Below are positions 7,602 through 15,894 of a stretch of DNA of 38,565 nt, in pieces. This DNA comes from Ferroacidibacillus organovorans (GTDB lineage Bacteria; Bacillota; Bacilli; Alicyclobacillales; SLC66), in contig NZ_LSUQ01000024.1 of NCBI RefSeq assembly GCF_001642725.1, positions 1-38,565 of the forward strand. Reading direction: 5' to 3'. The stretch's first letter is position 1. Every line of letters begins with the position of its first letter. The notes beneath the pieces are model-generated. The model was not told where the DNA came from and did no database searches. It saw only the letters and a list, made by a program, of their open reading frames with translations. Position numbers and translations under genes: made by a program.

Positions 7602-9211
7602 GCGTTGACCCCCTCACTTTCCCGCGCAACATGGCCGGCGTCTGTCTCATCGAGCTTTAGCGCAGCGCGCAGCGCGTCTTCCAGCGGATTGAAGTAATCC
7701 TGCTCGCGCAGCACCACGCCGCGCAGCCCTTTGCCACTCTCAAGCGTTCGCTTCACATCCGCAAACTCGCCTTCTGCAATGGCCTGAAACAAACCCTTCG
7801 ACCGCACATCGCGTAAAAGATCAAGCGCCTCATCCAGCACCTGGCGCGCGCGCGCCACCATCTTTCCCTCCGGGTGGAACATCAGCTCATCGCCCAAATG
7901 GCGCGCATTGTTGAAAATATAGCGCGCCGCTTCGAGCGCAAGCTGCCGATCGTGAATCAGCGGGGTATGGATCGCCTCGGTCATCATGCCAAGCAGTTGG
8001 ATGCCTTGCCCCGACGCCACGCCAACCAGGTTGAACAACGCGTCTTGCACGTGGCCGCGAAAAATGTTGCCCGTCATGTGCTTCGTCGGGGGCATATACT
8101 TGAGCGGCGCTTCCGGGAAGATTTCGCGCGCCATCAGCGCCTGCGCCCACTCGAGAAGAAGTCCGTCTTCTATCTCCGGGTCCATCTCAAACGCGTGCCC
8201 AAGCCCCAGTTGGCTTGACGGAAGTCCTGAGCGAAACGCCAGTTGCTCATTGATCAACTGTGACGCAAGCACGGTGTGTGCGGATTGCACCGCATCTGCC
8301 GTGGTGAGGTAGTTGTCCTCACCCGTGTTGATGATGATCCCGGCATACGCGTTGATCATACGGCTAAACGATTGGTCGACAAGCGTCCGCTGCATGTTGA
8401 TGTCGCGAAAAAGGATGCCGTACAGCGCGTCATTGAGCATCACGTCAAGCCGCTCAAGCGCCCCCATCGCAGCGATTTCTGGCATGCAAAGCCCCGAGCA
8501 GTAGTTGCACAGGCGGATATAGCGGCCGAGCGATTCACCGATCTCGTCGAGCGCCGCGCGCATGATTTTAAAGTTCTCCTGCGTGGCGTACGTTCCGCCA
8601 AAGCCCTCCGTCGTCGCCCCATACGGCACGTAGTCAAGCAGCGACTGACCTGTGCTGCGGATGACCGCGATGATATCCGCCCCTTGGCTTGCCGCGGCGC
8701 GCGCCTGCACGACATCTTCATAGATATTACCTGTCGCGACAATCACGTAGAGAAGCGGTGACTGCCCGCCTGAGAGACGTGCGAGATACGCCTCGCGCTG
8801 TGTGCGTTGCGCCGCAATCCGCGCAAGCGCCTCGACTGCCAACTGCGCCCCGCGCGCGCGAATCTCCGCTTCTGGCAGCGTTTGAAACGAGAGAATGTCT
8901 GCATCGCCGCGCGCCACATCACTGCACAGCGCCGCCACATCGCCCCCTGTTTGCGCCAAGGCCTGTATGAAGTAGCGAGTAACCCCGCGCGCCAGCTTCC
9001 CCTGCTTTAGCACCTGATCGACCATCAGGTTCGCTACCGGGACGCCTTCCTCATCCACACCGTCGACACCGAGCAACCGCAAGACCGTGCGCTCCACGGC
9101 CACCGTCGAACGCTTGCGAATATAGCGCGTGACATCATCGGCGATGCGCGACGCCTCCGCGCGCGCTTCTTCAATCTTCCCTTCTGCAAGCAACATCTTC
9201 GCAGTCGGCAC
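7598..9211 (-). CDS. kamD: D-lysine 5,6-aminomutase alpha subunit
   Basis: This 537-aa protein forms the TIM-barrel catalytic half of lysine 5,6-aminomutase. It begins VPTAKMLLAEGKIEEAR. Recognisable alpha-subunit segments include SGGQSPLLYVIVATGNIYEDVV, YVPYGATTEGFGGT, LCNYCSGLCMPEIA and PPTKHMTGNIFRGH. The GTG at 9211 was chosen because GGAGG lies 9 bases upstream and the reading beyond it overlaps kamC without conservation. It overlaps the kamC end by 41 bases and the kamE start by 4. The subunit pairs with KamE and needs PLP and adenosylcobalamin. KamB and KamC, encoded just upstream, are expected to reactivate the enzyme when the cofactor is inactivated. Confidence 0.95.
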   Translation of the reverse strand: MPTAKMLLAEGKIEEARAEASRIADDVTRYIRKRSTVAVERTVLRLLGVDGVDEEGVPVANLMVDQVLKQGKLARGVTRYFIQALAQTGGDVAALCSDVARGDADILSFQTLPEAEIRARGAQLAVEALARIAAQRTQREAYLARLSGGQSPLLYVIVATGNIYEDVVQARAAASQGADIIAVIRSTGQSLLDYVPYGATTEGFGGTYATQENFKIMRAALDEIGESLGRYIRLCNYCSGLCMPEIAAMGALERLDVMLNDALYGILFRDINMQRTLVDQSFSRMINAYAGIIINTGEDNYLTTADAVQSAHTVLASQLINEQLAFRSGLPSSQLGLGHAFEMDPEIEDGLLLEWAQALMAREIFPEAPLKYMPPTKHMTGNIFRGHVQDALFNLVGVASGQGIQLLGMMTEAIHTPLIHDRQLALEAARYIFNNARHLGDELMFHPEGKMVARARQVLDEALDLLRDVRSKGLFQAIAEGEFADVKRTLESGKGLRGVVLREQDYFNPLEDALRAALKLDETDAGHVARESEGVNA

Positions 9212-10793
9212 CCTGCATCCCCTCCACGTCTTCACTCTGCCCATCCCCGCGCATAAACCTCGACGCCTCTGCGACAAGCGCCGCGGGAAGCCCAAGCCAG
9301 GCGGCGACTGCGATCCCTTGTCGCAGCTCAGTCCCCGTCGCCTTTGTCAATCGGTAATCCATATGCGTCTTGAGATCTTCCGGCGTGTGACACATCGCAA
9401 GCGCCTCTTTGCTGATCCCGCGCACGGTGAGGTGCGTCGCACCCGGCAAACGCCGCGAAAAGTGCGTCACTGCAAAAGTGACGCCGCTGCGCGCCGTCTG
9501 ACGCTTTTGCAAGATCGCGAAAAGCAGCGCCTCGCCCTCCTGCGGATTCGTCGCGCGCCCCACTTCATCCAGGCACAAAAAGACCTCTTCCTCCGCGAGC
9601 GCTTCCTTGATCGCGAGCACCTCCGCCGCAAACGTGGAGATGCCCGCGTCCAGCGCCTGCTGGTCGCCGCCGATATAGCGCAGCGCCTTGTAGAGCGGCG
9701 CGCGATACGCCGAGGCATACACAGGCGCGCCCCACTGGTGCAGCAGTTGCGCGCTGAGCAGCGTGCGAAGCGCAGCGCTCTTTCCACCCATGTTCATCCC
9801 GGTCAGCAGCGTGACACGCGTTTTGAGCGCGATATCCACAGGTTGAAACGCAGCATAAAAAGGGGGGCGTCCGGCATACAGCTCCGGCGCGTCACCAAGC
9901 TCTGACCACACAAACCCGGCGCGCTGCCTTGCCGCGACACGTCCGAAAAGATCATCCAGCCGCCCGATCTGCACCATCAGCGCGTCCAGCGTCTGCGAAT
10001 CTTTCGCAAGAGTCGCTGAGACGCGCGCGAGCACCTCTGCGCGCAACCGTCGAACGACCCCTTCGCACGCGTCGCGTTGCGCCGTTGCGCGCGTCAGCGC
10101 GGCATCTTCCACCACATCGTACACCCGCTCTTCGCGCGTCGTAAGGCGCAGTCGCAGACGCGGATCACGCAGCATCTCTGCTTCGCGCGCGTCATAAAGC
10201 GGCGCGATCAGCGTGCCGTCGCGGCGCATGGCGCGACCGTACGCTTCGTGAAGCGCGCGACTCACGTTTCGCTTCCCTTGATCAAGCGCCAGGCGCGCGC
10301 GCGCGGATGCATCCGACGCCGCACGGAGCGTAGCGTCCAGCGCATCAAGACAAAAGGCAGGCTCCCCGCCGACAAGCTGAATGAAAGGTGGCGCCGCCGC
10401 ACTGTCCCACCAAGAAAAGCGCAGTGACGCCTGTGCCAACGCGGCGTCAAGAGCGATTGCCAAATGGATTGCGCGATGGAGCGTCGCGAGTTGCGCCTCC
10501 GAGAGTGTGCGTCCTTGCGCAACAGCGGCGCACGCCGCTTCCGTATCGGGAAACAGATCGAGCAACTCTGCCAGACGCTCGTAAAGCGACGCGCGTTCAG
10601 GCGACGAGTAGGAAAACGCTGCATCAAGCGCCCGCGCGTCTGCCTGATCGCACCGCCACGCTTCCTCATCCCCCAGGGAAAACGGCCCACGCGCGCTGCG
10701 ATACGTAGCGCCGCACGCCGTTCGCGTCGGAAACAGCGTCTGCAGCGTTCCCCACGCCACGTAGGCGTCCGTCTCAGCCGTCGTAAAGCGCAC
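9171..10793 (-). CDS. kamC: Lysine 5,6-aminomutase reactivase ATPase (MutS-like)
   Basis: The C-terminal half is a MutS-family ATPase: Walker A TGMNMGGKS, Walker B EVFLCLDEVGRATNP, and a downstream VTHFSR switch. The N-terminal half is a poorly conserved helical lever region. MutS homologues between kamA and kamD are a hallmark of lysine-fermentation operons and are assigned as the ATPase that reactivates the B12 mutase; I infer the same job here, not mismatch repair. Start choice: GTG 10793 lies 9 bases after GGAGG, whereas ATG 10799 is only 3 bases away; both are possible. The gene overlaps kamB by about 20 bases and kamD by 41. Length (540 aa) is usual for KamC. Confidence 0.85.
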   Translation of the reverse strand: MRFTTAETDAYVAWGTLQTLFPTRTACGATYRSARGPFSLGDEEAWRCDQADARALDAAFSYSSPERASLYERLAELLDLFPDTEAACAAVAQGRTLSEAQLATLHRAIHLAIALDAALAQASLRFSWWDSAAAPPFIQLVGGEPAFCLDALDATLRAASDASARARLALDQGKRNVSRALHEAYGRAMRRDGTLIAPLYDAREAEMLRDPRLRLRLTTREERVYDVVEDAALTRATAQRDACEGVVRRLRAEVLARVSATLAKDSQTLDALMVQIGRLDDLFGRVAARQRAGFVWSELGDAPELYAGRPPFYAAFQPVDIALKTRVTLLTGMNMGGKSAALRTLLSAQLLHQWGAPVYASAYRAPLYKALRYIGGDQQALDAGISTFAAEVLAIKEALAEEEVFLCLDEVGRATNPQEGEALLFAILQKRQTARSGVTFAVTHFSRRLPGATHLTVRGISKEALAMCHTPEDLKTHMDYRLTKATGTELRQGIAVAAWLGLPAALVAEASRFMRGDGQSEDVEGMQGADCEDVACRRED

Positions 10794-11904
10794 CCGCATC
10801 CACCTCCATCGCGTCGACCACAGGGACATTCACCTCTGCCTTGAGCGCGCGCATCAGCGCGCCGCGTTCAAGGCGTTGCCCGCCGCGCGGCGTCATCGGA
10901 TTGACCGCGACACCAAGCAATGGAACAGACTTCAAGACGCGCAGTCGGTGTCCCCCACGCGCAAACTGCCGCATGGTCTCATCGCTGCAAAAAAGATGGG
11001 CGGCACTGCGCACAATCACCACCTGCGGACGCCTTTGCGCCGCGACGCGCGCAAGCCATGCGTCCGTTACGGCGCCGCCACAATAGAACACACTGTGCGC
11101 ATCCGTTACACGCCCGTCTCGCGCAAAATCGTCTGTGAGCAGACTGCCTTCAGGCAGAAAAAGCGGATCTCCCCAGACCGTCTCACCGTCGCGGTCACAC
11201 GGCAATGCGACAAGGCCATTTACAGATGCGAGTTCCGGCAGTTGCCGCGCGAGTTCCGGCTCTAGTTCGGATAGACGCAGGCGCAAAAGTGCGGATTTTG
11301 CGACCGCAACCGTCTCTTGGAGCGAGCCGCGCACGTTTCCCACCGCGAGAACGACACCATCGGCAAGCTCCGAATCGACCGCAGCCATCCGCGAAAGCGC
11401 TCCATCGATCAGCATGTAAGCCGCTCCTCGCGCAAAAAACTGCGTCTTGAGCGCTAGCAACTGCTCCTTTTGCCGGACGCCTGCCAAAACGACCGAACCG
11501 GGTGTGCGCGTCTGCCCGATCCACACCTCGCCTAAGGGCGAGGTGATCGACGTTGGCGCGTGCCAAGCCATGGCTGCCGACGAATCGGCATTCGCCGTGA
11601 TCACCGTCGCAACCCATGTCCCCTGTCGGCAGACGATCTGCGGCTTTGGCGTACCCAAGATCACGTCAGCCCGCTCGCCATCCACGCCGATGCTCACCAG
11701 CGCAAGCGACGCGCGAGGTGCGCACTGGAGCAGCGCGCCAAGTAGTGTCGTCTTCCCGGCATGCTTGTTCGTGCCGACCACGGCCAGCGCGCGTACGCCT
11801 AATGCCTCAGCCCGCGCCCAGATCTCCGTGATCACGTCGCGCTTCGCGAATACGTCGCGTGCCACGAACACGTCGCGCCGGTTTGGCGTCGCGCGCGACC
11901 GCAC
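10774..11904 (-). CDS. kamB: Lysine 5,6-aminomutase reactivase subunit
   Basis: A P-loop protein of 376 aa is found in the kamA-kamD interval, the position of KamB in lysine-degradation operons. The P-loop is VVGTNKHAGKTT at residues 42-53. The C-terminal part includes VVIVRSAAHLFCS and ends AMEVDAGALYDG. It is thought to act with KamC in reactivating the aminomutase; this rests on gene order and the family assignment. The start is the weakest part: GTG 11904 lies 13 bases after GGAG, a long spacing, and a GTG at codon 24 is an alternative. Residues 9-26 are three imperfect copies of a six-residue xRDVFx unit, an unusual N-terminus that may not be translated or may be recent. The stop overlaps kamC. 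Confidence 0.8.
   Translation of the reverse strand: MRSRATPNRRDVFVARDVFAKRDVITEIWARAEALGVRALAVVGTNKHAGKTTLLGALLQCAPRASLALVSIGVDGERADVILGTPKPQIVCRQGTWVATVITANADSSAAMAWHAPTSITSPLGEVWIGQTRTPGSVVLAGVRQKEQLLALKTQFFARGAAYMLIDGALSRMAAVDSELADGVVLAVGNVRGSLQETVAVAKSALLRLRLSELEPELARQLPELASVNGLVALPCDRDGETVWGDPLFLPEGSLLTDDFARDGRVTDAHSVFYCGGAVTDAWLARVAAQRRPQVVIVRSAAHLFCSDETMRQFARGGHRLRVLKSVPLLGVAVNPMTPRGGQRLERGALMRALKAEVNVPVVDAMEVDAGALYDG
11827..11880 (-). repeat. Three imperfect 18-bp tandem repeats at the kamB N-terminus
   Basis: Three consecutive 18-base units share CGCGACGT(G/A)(T/A)TC and encode RRDVFV, ARDVFA and KRDVIT. They precede the P-loop domain of KamB. Confidence 0.6.
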
Positions 11905-11923
11905 CCATCACGCACTTCTCCCA

Positions 11924-13276
11924 TTACGCATCGCCATCCCATGTCCCGCCACGCATCGCCTGATTTTGAGGCGCCTGCCGCCCTGCACCCTCACCTTGGT
12001 GCCCCGCCGCGCGGTGCAAGCCCTTCGGCTCAAGGCTCAGTGCCTGATTGTTAAGCAGCTTCGCGACGCCAATCGCCTCTTCTTCGTGGTTGTGCGTGCA
12101 CGTCGGCGGACACCCTTGATCCTCGTAGACCGGCTCGTTGTAAACTGAGATGACCCCTTCAAAATTGCGCAAGATCACTTTGCTGTGCCCTTGCGAGATC
12201 AGGTATTGCGGCATGACCGGAATCTTGCCGCCGCCACCCGGCGCATCGACGACAAAGGTGGGAACAGCGTAGCCAGACGTGTGACCACGCAGTTGCTCCA
12301 TGATTTCGAGCCCTTTGGAGACGGTCGTCCGGAAATGGCTGATGCCCTCTGACAGATCGCACTGATAGATGTAATAAGGACGGACGCGAATTTTGACAAG
12401 GTCGTGCATCAGTTTTTTCATGATGTGCGCGCAATCGTTCACGCCGCGCATCAGCACCGACTGATTGCCCAAGGGCACACCCGCGTCAGCGAGTCGCTCG
12501 CACGCAAGTTTTGCCTCCGGCGTGATCTCATCCGGGTGGTTGAAGTGCGTATTGATCCACACCGGGTGGTACTTGCGCAGGATGTTGCAGAGGTTCTCCG
12601 TGATGCGCTGCGGGAAGACGACAGGCGCGCGCGTTCCGATGCGAATGATCTCGACGTGCGGGATCGCGCGCAGGCTTGAGATGATGTATTCGAGGATCTT
12701 GTCATTGACGAGCAGCCCGTCGCCGCCAGAGAGCAGCACATCGCGAACGGCTGGCGTGCGGCGGATGTAGTCGATCGCCGCGTCGAGTTGCGGCTTTGGC
12801 ACCGCGTGCCCGACAGCGCCTGAAAAGCGGCGGCGCGTGCAGTGACGGCAGTACATCGAGCACTGATTGGTGATTAAAAAGAGAACGCGATCCGGATAGC
12901 GGTGCGTCAAACCGGGCGCGGGAGCATCCTCGTCTTCTGCGAGCGGGTCCTCCATATCCCACGGCGAGCGAGACATCTCATGCGACAGTGGAACCGCTTG
13001 CAAACGAACGGGACAGTTCGGATCATCCGGGTGCATCAGCATCGCGTAATACGGCGTGATGCGCAGCGGAATAGTCTCCTTGACACGCGAGACGCCAATT
13101 TTTTCCTCAGGCGTCAGATTGACCACTTGCGCAAGATCCTCCATGGTATCAATCGTGTGCGTGAGTTGCCACTTCCAGTCGTTCCACTGCTCATCCGTGA
13201 CGTCCTTGTAGAGCGGAATATCGCGAAAGTGTCGCTGTTTTTTTCCGTACAAAATCTCGTGTGGCGCAAGGCTCAT
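11924..13276 (-). CDS. kamA: L-lysine 2,3-aminomutase (radical SAM, PLP)
   Basis: KamA converts L-lysine to L-beta-lysine, the first step of the pathway. The radical-SAM cluster motif CSMYCRHC has Cys139, Cys143 and Cys146. LSGGDGLL (from residue 182) and GTRAPVV follow, and Lys351 in PGGGGKIPV is the PLP lysine. CPPTC near the C-terminus matches the zinc-binding cysteines of the dimer. A Gly/Gln-rich tail of about 35 residues extends beyond the core. The ATG at 13276 overlaps the kdd stop by four bases. The product passes to KamDE and then Kdd. Length is 450 aa, slightly above the clostridial enzyme because of the tail. Confidence 0.97.
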   Translation of the reverse strand: MSLAPHEILYGKKQRHFRDIPLYKDVTDEQWNDWKWQLTHTIDTMEDLAQVVNLTPEEKIGVSRVKETIPLRITPYYAMLMHPDDPNCPVRLQAVPLSHEMSRSPWDMEDPLAEDEDAPAPGLTHRYPDRVLFLITNQCSMYCRHCTRRRFSGAVGHAVPKPQLDAAIDYIRRTPAVRDVLLSGGDGLLVNDKILEYIISSLRAIPHVEIIRIGTRAPVVFPQRITENLCNILRKYHPVWINTHFNHPDEITPEAKLACERLADAGVPLGNQSVLMRGVNDCAHIMKKLMHDLVKIRVRPYYIYQCDLSEGISHFRTTVSKGLEIMEQLRGHTSGYAVPTFVVDAPGGGGKIPVMPQYLISQGHSKVILRNFEGVISVYNEPVYEDQGCPPTCTHNHEEEAIGVAKLLNNQALSLEPKGLHRAAGHQGEGAGRQAPQNQAMRGGTWDGDA

Positions 13277-14331
13277 TGTGGTGTTCCTCCCCCGGTTGGT
13301 TGTGCGAGTTTCGCTGCAAAGACAGCCTGCAATTTGGGTTCATTCCGCACGAGTTCAAACGCCAGCTCTGCGTGCCCCTCTGCGTATCCGTTGCCAATCA
13401 GCATGTCGACGTCTTTGCCAACACCCTCCGCCCCGAGCGCGGCCGCTGTGAAGGAGGTCGCCATGCTAAAGAAGTAAACCAGCCCGCGCGTGCGGGTCAC
13501 CAGAATGGAAGCAAGTTCCGTGCCAGGTGCACTTACACAGTTGATGGTGACATCCGCAAGCACCCCGTCTGTCACATTCATCATCGCGTTCAGCGTTTGC
13601 ACAGGGTCACGCGCGTCCGCCAATACCACATGGTCCGCACAACCGAGTTCGCGCAGCGCTTGCGCCGATTTTTCGGCAGTTTCAAACGCGATCAGCCGCC
13701 CCGCTTCGCCGATTTTTCGGCGCGCCTGAACGGCGGACAGCATCCCCGATTTGCCGCCTCCGCCGAAAATCGCCACCGTCTGCCCCGGTTGACAGATGCG
13801 CGCCACCTGCGCTGGCGCCCCGCACACATCACACACAGCGAGCGCGAGCGCTTCAGGTAAATCACTCGGCAGGCGCGCAAGCAGTCCGCTTGAAAAAAGA
13901 ACGGCGGTGCCGCTACAGACGACTTGGCCTGTATCTAGATGAATCGAGTGAATCGCCTCTATGTGCAGCGGTGTGAGCGAGAGTGACACGAGGGTCGCAA
14001 TGCGATCTCCTGGCGCAATGGCCGCTCTATTTTCATAGTTGACGCCGATTTCCCTTACCGTGCCAAGCAGCATGCCGCCGGACCCAGTCACTGGGTTGTG
14101 AAGCTTCCCGCGCTCACGGATGATAGACAGGATGCGCTCGGAAACGGCGTGCTCGTCACGTCCGACATCCGCGATGATTTGCTGAAACGACGCGGCATCT
14201 ACATTGAGCGCCGACACGTCGATCAGCACTTCATCCTCGCTGCACACCGCTGTGGCGTCGAGCCGCCACGCGGGTTGCGGCATTGCACCGCGCGGTTCGA
14301 GCACACGCCTTATGCCGTATGGATCAGACAC
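13273..14331 (-). CDS. kdd: L-erythro-3,5-diaminohexanoate dehydrogenase
   Basis: Kdd oxidatively deaminates 3,5-diaminohexanoate to 3-keto-5-aminohexanoate with NAD(P)+, the step after the two aminomutases. The dinucleotide-binding loop is VAIFGGGGKSGMLS, in a medium-chain dehydrogenase-like fold with an N-terminal DEVLIDVSALNVD strand pair. NPVTGSGGMLLGTV is a family block. The GTG at 14331 is preceded by AAGGAGG with a 7-base spacer; the in-frame ATG at 14352 lies upstream of that site and is rejected. It is the first gene of the operon, about 40 bases after the expected sigma-54 transcription start, and is coupled to kamA by an ATGA overlap. Clostridial clusters usually place kdd after kamE; here it is first. 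Length is 352 aa. Confidence 0.93.
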   Translation of the reverse strand: MSDPYGIRRVLEPRGAMPQPAWRLDATAVCSEDEVLIDVSALNVDAASFQQIIADVGRDEHAVSERILSIIRERGKLHNPVTGSGGMLLGTVREIGVNYENRAAIAPGDRIATLVSLSLTPLHIEAIHSIHLDTGQVVCSGTAVLFSSGLLARLPSDLPEALALAVCDVCGAPAQVARICQPGQTVAIFGGGGKSGMLSAVQARRKIGEAGRLIAFETAEKSAQALRELGCADHVVLADARDPVQTLNAMMNVTDGVLADVTINCVSAPGTELASILVTRTRGLVYFFSMATSFTAAALGAEGVGKDVDMLIGNGYAEGHAELAFELVRNEPKLQAVFAAKLAQPTGGGTPQ

Positions 14332-14383
14332 AAAAAATCCTCCTTGCGCCATCGTTTCGTCATCAACGATCTTGCAAGAAGGT

Positions 14384-14402
14384 AAGCAATTTTCATGCCA
14401 AA
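14384..14402 (-). promoter_or_regulatory. Sigma-54 promoter of the kdd-kam operon
   Basis: On the minus strand TTTGGCATGAAAATTGCTT fits the sigma-54 consensus TGGCAC-N5-TTGCT: the invariant GG (-24) and GC (-12) are separated by exactly 10 bases. Transcription should start near 14374, about 40 bases before the kdd GTG. Such a promoter needs an AAA+ activator; one is encoded at 20290-21768. Confidence 0.8.
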
Positions 14403-14406
14403 TAAT

Positions 14407-14459
14407 ATCAAAAAGGAAACTCTCCCTTCGTCATTTGAAATGACGCTTGAGAAAGTTCC
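14407..14459 (-). terminator. Terminator after the 55-aa gene
   Basis: A long inverted repeat (GGAACTTTCTC near 14459 against GAGAGTTTCC near 14415, with CGTCATTT/AAATGACG at its tip) is followed on the minus strand by TTTTTGATA. It lies between the small gene and the sigma-54 promoter, so it would insulate the kam operon. Being just upstream of the -24 box it might also serve the activator, but the T-run favours termination. Confidence 0.65.
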
Positions 14460-14480
14460 CTTTTCCGCAATTGGGCTGAC

Positions 14481-14648
14481 TTAATACTCTTTCCGATTAA
14501 TACCTCGAATCGCTCTCGCGATTTCAACGAGACTATCGGCCAATTCATCCTCAGCTCGCTCGAACTTACGATGCAAAAGAAAGCGTTTCGCTTCTTGCAG
14601 TTCCTTGATGGCTTCATTGATGTCTCGAACAGGATGGTGGTGTGTCAT
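14481..14648 (-). CDS. Unknown 55-aa helical protein
   Basis: I do not recognise this protein. It starts MTHHHPVRDINEAIKELQEA and ends AIRGINRKEY. It is highly charged, predicted to be almost entirely helical, with heptad-like Leu/Ile spacing in both halves, so a helical hairpin is likely. The ribosome binding site AAGGAGGTGAT (14664-14654) is a complete match to the 16S 3' end, with 9 bases from GGAGG to ATG, which strongly supports translation. It lacks the SxxxD signature of Spo0E phosphatases. It stands alone between marR and the kam operon, with a terminator behind it. Confidence 0.75.
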   Translation of the reverse strand: MTHHHPVRDINEAIKELQEAKRFLLHRKFERAEDELADSLVEIARAIRGINRKEY

Positions 14649-14770
14649 AAGATATCACCTCCTTACTATTCGTACATCATACGTCGCTCAGAGAAACTTG
14701 CGTATGCGAGTATCCTAGTCCATCATCACGTTGTTGCAAATTATAATCTGGCAACCACTATGGAGATAGG

Positions 14771-15307
14771 CTAGCGCAGCGCCTTTAACGCGTTTCGCAC
14801 ATCGCCGTAGAGGCGGTAGAAGTCGTCGCGACTGTGCGTCGGAAGCGCGCCAAGAAACGCTTGAACATTCGCTTGGCGGTGCGCGATGACTTCGCGAATC
14901 AACGCCTCTCCCCGCTCTGTCAGCGCAAACCACACGACGCGTCGATCATCGACATCCACGGTGCGCTCCAGCAACTGCTTCTCGACGAGTCCGTGCGTAA
15001 GCGTCGTGACGGGCCCCGACGTGATGCCCATCATCTCGCCGATCTGGCTCGCCGTTGCGCGCGACACCTGGCGAACCTTCCGCAAAAGGATTGTCTGCTT
15101 TGGCGTGATGCCGTGAATCTCTGGCTCTGAGCCGAGCAGTTGCAGTTCAAGGTCTTTCAAAAGATCATAGATCACAATGTCAAGATCCTGAATGCCGTTT
15201 GGCAAAATCCCTTTTCCGCACGGAGTCTGTTGCTCCGTTAAGAGCGAACCCCCATTTTGCGACTCCTCTTCTTGCCGACATGAGCATTCTGGTCGCTGTT
15301 CTTTCAT
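14771..15307 (-). CDS. MarR family transcriptional regulator
   Basis: A 178-aa winged-helix repressor. The core reads ITPKQTILLRKV, then the recognition region ATASQIGEMMGITSGPVTTLTHGLVEK, and the wing VDVDDRRVVWFALTERG. An N-terminal extension of about 40 residues is rich in Glu, Gln and Cys (CSCR, PCGKG) and could be disordered or thiol-sensitive. The stop of the upstream glycosylase overlaps its start (TGATG); a GTG one codon earlier is also possible. It is the third gene after the MMPL exporter and the glycosylase, with tight spacing, so it probably controls that operon, perhaps through the palindrome in front of the exporter (inference). Confidence 0.9.
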   Translation of the reverse strand: MKEQRPECSCRQEEESQNGGSLLTEQQTPCGKGILPNGIQDLDIVIYDLLKDLELQLLGSEPEIHGITPKQTILLRKVRQVSRATASQIGEMMGITSGPVTTLTHGLVEKQLLERTVDVDDRRVVWFALTERGEALIREVIAHRQANVQAFLGALPTHSRDDFYRLYGDVRNALKALR

Positions 15308-15861
15308 CACGCGTCACCTCTCTCATCCCGCATCGGCCACGGATGTTTTACAACTTCCCATGCCAGCGCGCGATACGCTTCGACCTGCTCTTCCAATTTC
15401 ATTCGCACCAAGCCGCTCGTTGCCGGCGCGACAAAATAGCGCGTTTCTTCATCGATTTGAGATTCCACTAGCTGAGACTCCACAAAGCCAAACGCCCGAA
15501 TCGCCTTGCCAAAAAACGCTTGCGCAACCCCTTTTCCGACGAGACAGGCGATCTTTGGTCGATAGGTTTCAACCTTTGCGCGCAATAAGATTGCCCCTTC
15601 GCGATACTCTTCACGCGACAGTTCATCCGCCCTGCGCGTCGGGCGCGCGACAATATTCGTAAACCCATAGCCGTATTCCGGCAAGAGAAGGGGACTCTCC
15701 TGCGGCGTAAAGAGCCGCGTTGTGAGTCCCGAGTGATACAGTATGGTATAAAAGCGGTTGGATCGTCCAGCATAGTTAAAACCAGATTCGTGCGAGCGAA
15801 GAGAAGGGTTGAAACCGATGAAGAGAACGCGCAATCCTGACGCTAAACGCTCCGTTTTCAT
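15307..15861 (-). CDS. mug: Mismatch-specific uracil/thymine DNA glycosylase (Mug/TDG family)
   Basis: The enzyme removes uracil or thymine mispaired with guanine. The active-site loop LFIGFNPSLRS corresponds to the GINPG(L/P) motif of Mug, and the intercalating loop appears as APATSGLVRMK near the C-terminus. GRSNRFYTILY and TNIVARPTRRADEL are further family blocks. The length (184 aa) matches bacterial Mug. It begins 33 bases after the MMPL gene and ends overlapping marR. Why a repair enzyme sits in an exporter operon is not clear. Confidence 0.9.
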   Translation of the reverse strand: MKTERLASGLRVLFIGFNPSLRSHESGFNYAGRSNRFYTILYHSGLTTRLFTPQESPLLLPEYGYGFTNIVARPTRRADELSREEYREGAILLRAKVETYRPKIACLVGKGVAQAFFGKAIRAFGFVESQLVESQIDEETRYFVAPATSGLVRMKLEEQVEAYRALAWEVVKHPWPMRDERGDA

Positions 15862-15894
15862 CCGATTTCGCCCCTTCCTCTCTCAAGCTTTTTC

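Noticed and set aside
9129-9905. Long plus-strand reading frame (258 codons) rich in Arg
   Set aside because: It is antisense to kamD/kamC, has no ribosome binding site or recognisable motif, and its composition is that expected opposite GC-rich coding sequence.
9171-10793. MutS-like gene as a DNA mismatch-repair protein
   Set aside because: It has only the ATPase half of MutS and lies inside the kam operon, where this family is the aminomutase reactivase.
12902-13477. Plus-strand frame of 191 codons opposite kamA/kdd
   Set aside because: Antisense shadow of two well-supported genes; no motif or translation signal.
14332-14352. ATG 14352 as the start of kdd
   Set aside because: The AAGGAGG site lies downstream of this ATG, inside the extra codons, and points to GTG 14331.
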